A stretch of 64,000 nucleotides of DNA from Geminicoccaceae bacterium (lineage in GTDB: Bacteria; Pseudomonadota; Alphaproteobacteria; Geminicoccales; Geminicoccaceae): the NCBI GenBank assembly GCA_025062095.1, contig JANXAZ010000013.1, forward strand, positions 29,499 through 93,498, given 5' to 3'. The notes under the pieces were generated by a model, which searched no databases, was not told where the DNA came from, and saw only the letters and a list, made by a program, of their open reading frames with translations. Position 1 is the first letter of the stretch; each line of letters opens with the position of its first letter. Both the position numbers and the translations under genes were made by a program. Shown one piece after another: positions 18,836-25,676 of the stretch.

Positions 18836-18899
18836 ACCGACCCCTTAGCAAGCCCGCGCGCTCGCGTCTCGCCCCGCGCGGCCGCGGGCGCGGCGCGCT

Positions 18900-19385
18900 T
18901 CAGGCCTCTTCGGGCGCGAGTCGACGACGCAAGGGCAGGTTCGGATCGGGCAGCACGATCTGCCGAGCGGTGCGCGTTCGCGCATCGACAGCGATCGGGG
19001 CACGCAGGTTCACGAAAGCCTCGGTTCCCCGCACGCTCCGGCTCAAGGTCACGATCAGGAGCACGCGCAGCGCGCTTGCCGGGATCCCGCTCGCCGCCCG
19101 CAACGCGGCCGCGGCCGCGGGCCCGAAGACCGCCCCCGGCTCGGCGACGGCGGCGACCACGAAGCGCGGACCGTCCGGTTCTTCGGCGCGCAAGAGCAGG
19201 AACGATCCGGCCGCAGCACCGAGGGGCTCCAAACGACAACCGCGCAGCCCCGGGAAGCCGAACAGGCCCGAAGGGAACAGGATCGGCCCGCATTCGAGAA
19301 AAGTCGGCGCGGACTCGACGGAGTTCGGGGTCGGGAGGGAAGAGGCGGCTGTGGTCTGCATCGGAGATCCTTCCGGGATCGTCAC
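18900..19385 (-). CDS. fliW: Flagellar assembly factor FliW
   Basis: A 161-residue protein whose core from about residue 28 matches FliW: FLECGPILFPSGLFGFPGLRGCRLEPL, then PRFVVAAVAEPGAVF, ALRVLLIVTLSRSVRGTEAFVNLRAPIAVDARTRTARQIVLPD. In Bacillus FliW binds flagellin and antagonises the translational repressor CsrA. It is the last gene of the flgI-flgJ-flgN-flgK-flgL series, the flgKL-fliW position seen in Gram-positives, but no csrA follows. FliW is uncommon in alphaproteobacteria, which usually use FlbT/FlaF. The ATG at 19385 is the first of two candidates. Confidence 0.85.
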   Translation of the reverse strand: MTIPEGSPMQTTAASSLPTPNSVESAPTFLECGPILFPSGLFGFPGLRGCRLEPLGAAAGSFLLLRAEEPDGPRFVVAAVAEPGAVFGPAAAAALRAASGIPASALRVLLIVTLSRSVRGTEAFVNLRAPIAVDARTRTARQIVLPDPNLPLRRRLAPEEA

Positions 19386-19431
19386 GGGGCACGCGGTCGT
19401 TCGTTCGGATCACGAGCAGAAGCGGCGCGGA

Positions 19432-20331
19432 TCAACGCAAATAGTCGGCGAGATTGAGTTGATTGAGCCGGGCGATCACGAGATAGCTCGCTTCGAGGGC
19501 GGCCTGGTCGCGCGCGAGCCGGCTCATGGTCTCGGCGAGATCGGTATCGACGGTTTCGCCGATGAGCGCGTCGAGCTGGACCAGGGTCCCCCTCTGGGTC
19601 TCGGCGAAGGCTTCCAGACGCGCATCGACCGCGCCCACGCCCGCGCGCAGTCCGGCGATACCGGCGATCGCTCCGGACACGCGCGAAAGCGCGGCTTCGA
19701 GGCCCGCCCGATCGTGTGCGACATGCGCCGCGCGCGCCTGGCCGAGAGCGGCTACGAGTTCCGCGAACGGTGCAGCCGAGGCCCGCACGCCGTAGGCGAT
19801 TTCCACCCCGACATCGGCCTGAAAGGCGAGCGCGACTTCGTCTCCCCGATAATAGAGAGCCGGATCGGCCACCACCGGCAACGGCTCGGGCAACTCGACC
19901 GGCGGGCGGTCGGAGCGGCTCCCCGCGAACAGATAAGCACCGTCGACCTGCCGGTTGAGCAGGCTCTCGAGCTCGGCGGCCATGGCGGCGACCTCGGCGT
20001 CGAGCGGGATCGAGGCGCCACTCGCATCGTTCAACCGGGCCACGAGCAGGGTCCGCAGGCGCTCCGCGATCTCCCCGATGCTGCCGAGCGTCGCCTCGAC
20101 CACACCCAAACGCGCGCGCAGCTCGTCGTTCTCGGCCAGGAAGCCCGCCGTGAGGCCGCGTTGTTCGCGCAGGGCGACGAGCATGCCGGCGCGGTCGCCG
20201 AGGCGGTCCCAGCGCTCGGTGCGATGCCCGCTCGCCACCGCCACTTGCGCTTCGCGCACGCGCATCTGGGTTCGGCGCAACAGCGCGCCGAGCCGGTCGT
20301 TCTGGGCGAGGTCGCCGATGCGCTCGATCAT
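19432..20331 (-). CDS. flgL: Flagellar hook-filament junction protein FlgL
   Basis: A 299-residue flagellin-like junction protein (HAP3) that links the hook, via FlgK, to the filament. The N-terminal coiled-coil helix is NDRLGALLRRTQMRVREAQVAVASGHRTERWDRLGDRAG. The middle has LLNRQVDGAYLFAGSRSDRPPV, typical of FlgL/flagellin proteins. The C-terminus carries SRLARDQAALEASYLVIARLNQLNLADYLR, which mirrors the flagellin end that forms the D0 domain. The gene begins 14 bases after flgK. Confidence 0.93.
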   Translation of the reverse strand: MIERIGDLAQNDRLGALLRRTQMRVREAQVAVASGHRTERWDRLGDRAGMLVALREQRGLTAGFLAENDELRARLGVVEATLGSIGEIAERLRTLLVARLNDASGASIPLDAEVAAMAAELESLLNRQVDGAYLFAGSRSDRPPVELPEPLPVVADPALYYRGDEVALAFQADVGVEIAYGVRASAAPFAELVAALGQARAAHVAHDRAGLEAALSRVSGAIAGIAGLRAGVGAVDARLEAFAETQRGTLVQLDALIGETVDTDLAETMSRLARDQAALEASYLVIARLNQLNLADYLR

Positions 20332-20345
20332 CGCCGGATCTCCGT

Positions 20346-22220
20346 TCAGCGCGCGATCGCCAAGAGCTCGTCGAAGAGCCGATCCGTGATCTGAACGATG
20401 CGCGCCGAAACCGTATAGGCCTGTTGATAGAGAACGAGGCGCGAGAGCTCCTCGTCGAGGTTCACCCCCGAGACCGCCGACCAACGAGTCTCGAGCTCGG
20501 TCACCAACGCGCGGTCGGCCCCGGCTTCGGCCTCGGCCTCGCGGGTCGCGGCGGCGTGCGCGGCGACGAGATCCGCCGCGTAGCCGCCGACGGTCGTGCG
20601 CACGGCCGACAGCCGACCGCGCGCCACGGTCTCGATCTCGCGCTGGAAAGCCGCGACCAGACCTTGCACCCCGCGCGGATCGCCGGGCCCGCCGAGCGCG
20701 GCCGAAGGCGGCGGGCCGGGATCGACCGCGAGCCGTGCGGTCGCGAGCCGACCGGGATCGGCGCGCAGGGTCTCGTGCACGCCCATCCGGCTCGGCCGAC
20801 CCGGCTCGCTCACGAGGAGATCGTTCAGGCCGAAGTAATGAGCGAAGCCGTAGGTCCAGTCGTGCCCCGGGGCGTCGGTGAAGGAAATCGCGCTGTCCCC
20901 TTCCGAGAGCGCGATGCCGTATCCGGCGGAAAGCGCGATCCGGAGCCGTCCCTGGGCATCGACCGCGGCATCGCCGTATCCGGCGAGCGCGGTGTCGAGG
21001 TCGGAGACCAGAGTCGCGAAATCGGCGGCGACGTCGACGGCGATCGTGTGCAGCACGGCTCCGCTCGCGCGATCGACCACCGCGAGCCAGGCGGTACCGG
21101 AACGCGTCGCCGCGTCGAACGTGCCGTCCTCCCGGCGCGTGCCGACGAGGCTCTGCGGCGGCGGCCAGGCGGTGGCCGCGTTGTGCGCGGCGTTCAACGC
21201 GAAGGCCGCGATGCGGGCGAGCTCGTCGAGCCGATCGGCGAGCTCGGGCAACAGCCGATCGCGCACCTCGAGCAGCCCTTGAAGCTCGCCCGAGCGCAAA
21301 GGCGATCGGATGATCAGCGCCTCGTCGGCGGGCGTTCCGGTCGCGAGCTCCGGGGGCAGCTCGGCCCGGAGCCCCCCGGTCACGAGCACCGCGCCTTTCG
21401 CACCCGGCGAAGGCTCGCCCGTGGCGGGATCGATGTCGCGGGCGGCGTAGATCTCGATCGGGCCGAAGATCGTGCCGGCCTCGACCACGGGAGGCGGTTC
21501 GTAGACCAACACGCGAGGCCCGGCCTCGAGAAGCGGTCGACCACCGCCCGCGAGAATACCCAATCGACCTTCGTCGAGACGGTAAGTCGAAATGTCGATC
21601 TTGCGGTTGAGCTCGCGCAAGATCCGATCCCGACGATCGGCGAGCTCCGGTGTCTCGCCACCGCGCAGCGTCTCCCGCTCGAGTTCGTGCAGAGCCCGGA
21701 GATCCTCGTTGATCGCGTCGACGAGCGCGTCGATCCGGCGGTCGGCGTCTCGACGCAACGCCTGGATCGCCTCGGCACTCCGCGCGACGGTTCGCGCGAA
21801 AGATTCGGCCGCTCCTACCACCGCTGCGCGGAGCGCGGGCTCGTCGGGATCGTTGGCGAGCGCCTGGAGCGCGCGGGCGAGCTCGTGGAGGCGGCCGGCG
21901 ATGCCCGAACTCGTATCGCCCGGCGTTCCGAAGACCAGGCTCTGAGCGCGATCGGCGAATTCCTCGATCACCGCGCTGCGCCCCAGACGGCCCTCGCGCA
22001 TGCGGAGCTCGGTCGCGAGGAATTCGTCGACCACGCGCCGTTCGACGAGGGCTCGGGCTCCCCGCCCCTCGCCGGCGAGGACGAGGGGCTCTTGCGCGTG
22101 CAGCTTGCGCGCGTAGCCGGGGGTGGAGACATTGGCGACGTTGTTCGCCGTGACCTGCAAGGCGCGCTGCGCGGTCCGCAGCCCGCTCACCGCGATCTGG
22201 AGCGTGGTGCCCAAGGTCAT
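20346..22220 (-). CDS. flgK: Flagellar hook-associated protein FlgK
   Basis: A 624-residue HAP1 protein that sits between hook and FlgL. The N-terminal rod/hook signature is LQIAVSGLRTAQRALQVTANNVANVSTPGYARK. Next come TLRGGETPELADRRDRILRELNRKIDIST and DRLLPELADRLDELARIAAFALNAAH, both typical FlgK helices. The C-terminus SAVSGVNLDEELSRLVLYQQAYTVSARIVQITDRLFDELLAI is the conserved D0 end. Length is normal to slightly long. It starts 10 bases after flgN, whose product is probably its export chaperone. Confidence 0.96.
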   Translation of the reverse strand: MTLGTTLQIAVSGLRTAQRALQVTANNVANVSTPGYARKLHAQEPLVLAGEGRGARALVERRVVDEFLATELRMREGRLGRSAVIEEFADRAQSLVFGTPGDTSSGIAGRLHELARALQALANDPDEPALRAAVVGAAESFARTVARSAEAIQALRRDADRRIDALVDAINEDLRALHELERETLRGGETPELADRRDRILRELNRKIDISTYRLDEGRLGILAGGGRPLLEAGPRVLVYEPPPVVEAGTIFGPIEIYAARDIDPATGEPSPGAKGAVLVTGGLRAELPPELATGTPADEALIIRSPLRSGELQGLLEVRDRLLPELADRLDELARIAAFALNAAHNAATAWPPPQSLVGTRREDGTFDAATRSGTAWLAVVDRASGAVLHTIAVDVAADFATLVSDLDTALAGYGDAAVDAQGRLRIALSAGYGIALSEGDSAISFTDAPGHDWTYGFAHYFGLNDLLVSEPGRPSRMGVHETLRADPGRLATARLAVDPGPPPSAALGGPGDPRGVQGLVAAFQREIETVARGRLSAVRTTVGGYAADLVAAHAAATREAEAEAGADRALVTELETRWSAVSGVNLDEELSRLVLYQQAYTVSARIVQITDRLFDELLAIAR

Positions 22221-22230
22221 CGCCGGCTCC

Positions 22231-22659
22231 TCAGATCCGTTGATCGCAGCTCATCGCCACGACTTTGCCGCTCGAGGGCGTCGGTCCCTGGCCGGCGGTG
22301 GAGGGAAGAGCGAAGGGATGCTCGGCCAGGCTTTCGGCCAGCTGCCGCAACAGCCGCTCGCTCACCGTCTTGGCGGCCCACAACATCTCGCCGTTGCGGC
22401 GCGCCGCCGCCTGCAACCGACGCATCGCTTCCTCGAGCTCCGCGCGCGCGGATAGCGGCAGATCGGCGAGAAGCCCCGGTTCGCGGCGCAACCGACCGAG
22501 CTCTTCCTCGTAGGCTTCCGCCAAGCGCCGTTTCTCGAGGTGCAAGGCGCGCACCTGCTCGACGTCCATTCGACGCAGATGGTCGTTTTCCTGCGCCATT
22601 ACCGCGCACAGGCGCTCGATCAGAGAGAGCAGGAGCGCGAGCCGCTCGAGTCCGCTCAT
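22231..22659 (-). CDS. flgN: FlgN-like flagellar export chaperone
   Basis: A 142-residue, mostly helical protein (LALLLSLIERLCAVMAQENDHLRRMDVEQVRALHLEKRRLAEAYEEELGRL) with the heptad-rich layout of FlgN, the cytoplasmic chaperone that delivers FlgK and FlgL to the export gate. Identification rests on the helix pattern plus position directly upstream of flgKL, since FlgN sequences diverge quickly. It overlaps flgJ by 4 bases. The C-terminal ~25 residues are low-complexity. Confidence 0.75.
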   Translation of the reverse strand: MSGLERLALLLSLIERLCAVMAQENDHLRRMDVEQVRALHLEKRRLAEAYEEELGRLRREPGLLADLPLSARAELEEAMRRLQAAARRNGEMLWAAKTVSERLLRQLAESLAEHPFALPSTAGQGPTPSSGKVVAMSCDQRI

Positions 22660-22943
22660 CGGTTCGCCCCTTGGATGCGCAAGAGTTCGCGATAGGTGGC
22701 TTCCGCGATCCCCACCCCGCCGGTGCGCGCGATCAGGCGCGCGTATTCGTCGGCGAGGAGGCTGCCGAAGGGCTCTTTTCCGAACAGGCCGCTAGGGCCG
22801 AGCCCGGCACTGATGCCGCGCAGCATCTGGGAGAGGAACACGGCCTCGAACTCCACCGCGACCTCGCGCAAGCGCTCGCGCTCGGAAGCGACCCCGCGCG
22901 GAGGCGCCGGCGAAGTCGCGGGTACGCCTCGCGGATCCATCAC
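22656..22943 (-). CDS. flgJ: Rod-binding protein, FlgJ N-terminal domain only
   Basis: A 95-residue protein corresponding to the rod-capping domain of FlgJ: LREVAVEFEAVFLSQMLRGISAGLGPSGLFGKEPFGSLLADEYARLIARTGGVGIAEATYRELL. The C-terminal muramidase domain found in enterobacterial FlgJ is absent, which is normal in alphaproteobacteria, where a separate enzyme opens the peptidoglycan. It overlaps both flgI and flgN by 4 bases. Confidence 0.9.
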   Translation of the reverse strand: MMDPRGVPATSPAPPRGVASERERLREVAVEFEAVFLSQMLRGISAGLGPSGLFGKEPFGSLLADEYARLIARTGGVGIAEATYRELLRIQGANR

Positions 22944-24091
22944 ATCACCTCGATCTCGGCCTGAAGCGCACCGGCCGCCTTGATGGCCTGGATGATCGCG
23001 ATCATGTCGCGGGGACTGACGCCCAGAGCGTTGAGGCCGTCGACGAGAGCATCGAGCGTGGCGCTTTCTTCGAGGACGACCATCTTGCGCTCGCGCTGTT
23101 CGTCGACCTCGATGTTGCTGCGCGGCACGACCACGGTCTCGCCGCCCGAGAGCGGGCCGGGCTGGCTCACCTGGGGCGTCTCGCTCACCCGGACCGTCAA
23201 ATTACCCTGGGCGACCGCGACGCGGCTGATGCGTACCTTGTCGCCCATGACGATGACCCCCGAGCCTTCGTCGATGACGATCCGTGCCGGGCTGTCGGGC
23301 CGGACCGAGAGCTGCTCGATCTCGCTCACGAGCCGCGCCACCTGCCCGCGGTAGGCGGCCGGGATCGGCACGCGGACGGTGCCGGGGTCGGTGGCACGCG
23401 CCCCCGCGCCCCCGAGCCGCGCGTTGATCGCGGCGGCGATGCGCTGGGCGGTGGTGAAATCGGGATTGCGCAGCGCGAGCCTGAGCTCCGGCAAGGAATC
23501 GAGGGCGAAGGGGACCTCGCGCTCGACGATCGCCCCCGCGGGGATGCGCGCGCTCGTGGGCACGTTGCGGGTCACCGACTGCGCGGCTCCCTTGGCTTCG
23601 AAACCGCCCACCGCGAGCGCGCCCTGGGCGACCGCGTAGACCTCGCCGTCGGCCCCGAGAAGCGGCGTGGCGAGCAGGGTTCCGCCCAGAAGCGACTTGG
23701 CGTCGCCGAGAGCGTTCACGGCCACGTCGATCCTGCTGCCCTGGCGGGCGAAGGGCGGAAGCGACGCCGTGACCATCACCGCGGCGACGTTCCTGGTGTT
23801 GAGATTGGCACCGCGCGTGCTGATCCCGAGCCGCTCGAGCATCGCGACCAGGCTCTCTCGGGTGAAGACGGCGTTGCGCAGCGAATCGCCGGTGCCGTTG
23901 AGACCCACGACGAGGCCGTAGCCGACGAGCACGTTCTCGCGCACGCCTTCGAAATCGGCGATGTCCTTGATGCGCGAGGCGGCGTTCGCGACACCCGCGA
24001 CCCCGAGAACGAGCGCGAACCCGAGGGCACGGGCGATCGGCCCGTGGCGGTGCCGGGCGCGGCTCCGACGTTCGACCCCTCGACGCGTCAC
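22940..24091 (-). CDS. flgI: Flagellar P-ring protein FlgI
   Basis: A 383-residue periplasmic P-ring protein with a long basic signal peptide (ARALGFALVLGVAGVANAAS). Conserved regions are RIKDIADFEGVRENVLVGYGLVVGLNGTGDS, NLNTRNVAAVMVTASLPPFARQGSRIDVAVNALGDAKSLLGGTLLATPLLGADGEVYAVAQGALAVGGF, and VRISRVAVAQGNLTVRVSE, with the C-terminal DALVDGLNALGVSPRDMIAIIQAIKAAGALQAEIEVM. It forms the bushing in the peptidoglycan around the rod. GTG 24091 is taken as the start; the ribosome-binding site is weak. It is the first gene of the minus-strand flagellar operon. Confidence 0.95.
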   Translation of the reverse strand: MTRRGVERRSRARHRHGPIARALGFALVLGVAGVANAASRIKDIADFEGVRENVLVGYGLVVGLNGTGDSLRNAVFTRESLVAMLERLGISTRGANLNTRNVAAVMVTASLPPFARQGSRIDVAVNALGDAKSLLGGTLLATPLLGADGEVYAVAQGALAVGGFEAKGAAQSVTRNVPTSARIPAGAIVEREVPFALDSLPELRLALRNPDFTTAQRIAAAINARLGGAGARATDPGTVRVPIPAAYRGQVARLVSEIEQLSVRPDSPARIVIDEGSGVIVMGDKVRISRVAVAQGNLTVRVSETPQVSQPGPLSGGETVVVPRSNIEVDEQRERKMVVLEESATLDALVDGLNALGVSPRDMIAIIQAIKAAGALQAEIEVM

Positions 24092-24200
24092 GGCTCACTC
24101 CGATCGCGACCAAGCTCGCACCGGACCTTGCGATCCCCGTGCCAACCCGGCTCGCCGGCCGTCGCGCGCCGGCGCGGCGGCTCGTGCCGCCGCCCGTGCT

Positions 24201-24235
24201 CGGCAACACCTGCCGAGCCCGGGCAACATCTGCCG
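24201..24235. promoter_or_regulatory. Tandem palindromes between flgI and fliX, candidate regulator sites
   Basis: Two inverted repeats stand 20 bp apart centre to centre. The first is CGGCA-ACACC-TGCCG at 24201-24215 with 5-bp arms. The second is GGGCA-ACATC-TGCCG at 24221-24235 with 4-bp perfect arms. The two are 13/15 identical and would lie on the same helix face. They sit in the only gap between the divergent flagellar units, 110 bases upstream of flgI and 78 bases upstream of fliX. The arms recall the ftr boxes bound by FlbD in Caulobacter, from memory only. Confidence 0.5.
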
Positions 24236-24312
24236 CCCCCGATGGCTCTTACAGAATTTTTCAACCTTTTCGCGGCATGCTCGCCTCGGAGCGACCTCAG
24301 GAGTCGCATCGC

Positions 24313-24942
24313 ATGCGCATCGACCCCCTCGTGACGGGTCCGGCTCCCGGATCCGTTCGTCCGATCGCCCGCGGTGGCACCGGATGGGCGCGCGAACTCG
24401 CCGCTGCGAGCCGCGAGACGAACTCCGCCGCCCGAGGCGGGCCGCGGACGGTCGAAGTCGTGGGTTCCCTCGCCGCGCTCGTCGCCTTGCAGGAGCTCGA
24501 GGACGCGAGCGAGCGGCGCCGTCGCGCGCTGCGGCGGGGGGCGCTGCTTCTCGATCTGCTCGACGAGTTGCGGCTCGGCCTCCTGGCCGAGGAGGTGCAG
24601 GAGAGCACCCTGCGCGCCCTCGCGCGCGGTGCGGCCGAACTCGAGGCGCAGCCGAACGAGCCGGGGCTCGGCGCGGTGCTCCGCGAGATCGCTTTGCGTG
24701 CGGAAGTAGAGCTCGCCAAGCTCGAAGTCTCGCGAGCCGCCAGCGCGCCCGAAGGCGGCGATGCGCGCGAGCCGGCGGGGACGTTCCCGCCGGAGGCGGG
24801 ACGCGACACCGCGACGTCCGGGAGCCGCGGTCAGCGCCCGTCCGGTGCAGCGGGCCCCTTCCCCGGAGCGGGGTCGGAGGCGATGCGCGCGAAAGCCGAC
24901 AGCGCCTCGGCCAGGGCTCTGTCGAACGCCTCTTCGTCGTAG
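24313..24942 (+). CDS. fliX: Flagellar assembly regulator FliX
   Basis: A 209-residue protein. Residues ~50-145 match FliX: VVGSLAALVALQELEDASERRRRALRRGALLLDLLDELRLGLLAEEVQESTLRALARG and a terminal LGAVLREIALRAEVELAKLE. In Caulobacter, FliX couples early flagellar assembly to FlbD-dependent late gene expression, and it is confined to alphaproteobacteria. ATG 24313 has AGGAG nine bases upstream and lies divergent from flgI, as in relatives. The natural family end is near residue 145. The frame runs a further ~60 low-complexity residues and overlaps the converging hydrolase gene by 112 bases. Confidence 0.85.
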   Translation: MRIDPLVTGPAPGSVRPIARGGTGWARELAAASRETNSAARGGPRTVEVVGSLAALVALQELEDASERRRRALRRGALLLDLLDELRLGLLAEEVQESTLRALARGAAELEAQPNEPGLGAVLREIALRAEVELAKLEVSRAASAPEGGDAREPAGTFPPEAGRDTATSGSRGQRPSGAAGPFPGAGSEAMRAKADSASARALSNASSS

Positions 24943-25676
24943 ATGCGGTTGTGGGTGGCGCCGGGGATCATGGCGACGAACAGCGGCCGCGCGAGCGCCG
25001 CCACCAGCGCCGCGCTGCGCTCGGGCGAGACGACCTCGTCGCGCTCGGCCAGGATCACCGCGGCCGGCACGTCCACGCCGCGCAAATGGTCGGCGGCGCG
25101 GAACGGATGCCGCAGCAACAGGCGCACCGGCACCCAGGGCAAGCGCTCGCGCGCCATCGCTTCGACCGAATCGAAAGGCGTGACGAGCACGATGCCGTCG
25201 AGCGGCCGGCGCGAAGCCAAAAAGGCGACGACGGCGGCCCCGAGGCTCAAACCGATGGCGTAGACCGGCCGATTCGGCAGGCGTTCTTTCACCCGGTCGT
25301 ACACGAGCAGCGCATCCGCGTACAAAGCGCGCTCGCTCGGTCGGCCGCTGCTCGCGCCGTAACCGCGATAGTGGAAGACGACGAGGTCGTGGCAGCCGAC
25401 GCGCGGCGCGAGAAAGGTCGCGAGGTCGTCGGCGTTCCACGCGTTGCCCCCGAAACCGAGCACGACCCCTTCGCTCTCGCCCCGCGCCGGCACGAGCCAT
25501 CCGACGAGCGTCTCGCCCTCGGGCGTGGCGAGCTCGAGCCGCTGTGCGCCCCGCGGCGGTCCGTAGATCGCCCCTTTGGCCGCACCGCGCGGAAAGACGA
25601 GCTCGTCTTGGAGCAAATAGAGGGCGGCGACGACGGCGGCGTAGCCGGCGAGACCGGCCAAGACGAACTGGACCAC
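24831..25676 (-). CDS. Membrane-anchored alpha/beta hydrolase, BEM46/ABHD13-like
   Basis: A ~281-residue hydrolase with an N-terminal membrane anchor (residues 4-22, FVLAGLAGYAAVVAALYLL) followed by DELVFPR, typical of the BEM46/YfhR group. The fold is marked by LGFGGNAWNADDL (oxyanion loop, 73-85), FHYRGYGASSGRPSE, the nucleophile elbow GLSLGA with Ser144, VTPFDSVEAMARERLPWVPVRLLLRHPFRA, the acid strand LAERDEVVSPERS and GATHNRIYDE with the catalytic His. The start is uncertain: GTG 25676 places the anchor correctly, but AGGA is only two bases away. The substrate is unknown, and the family includes lipases and esterases. Confidence 0.85.
   Translation of the reverse strand: MVQFVLAGLAGYAAVVAALYLLQDELVFPRGAAKGAIYGPPRGAQRLELATPEGETLVGWLVPARGESEGVVLGFGGNAWNADDLATFLAPRVGCHDLVVFHYRGYGASSGRPSERALYADALLVYDRVKERLPNRPVYAIGLSLGAAVVAFLASRRPLDGIVLVTPFDSVEAMARERLPWVPVRLLLRHPFRAADHLRGVDVPAAVILAERDEVVSPERSAALVAALARPLFVAMIPGATHNRIYDEEAFDRALAEALSAFARIASDPAPGKGPAAPDGR

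Noticed and set aside
24196..24290. A sigma-54 (-24/-12) promoter next to the tandem palindromes
   Set aside because: GGCA...TTGC-like pairs occur on the minus strand, but the spacing between GG and GC is 8 rather than 10 bases, which sigma-54 does not tolerate.
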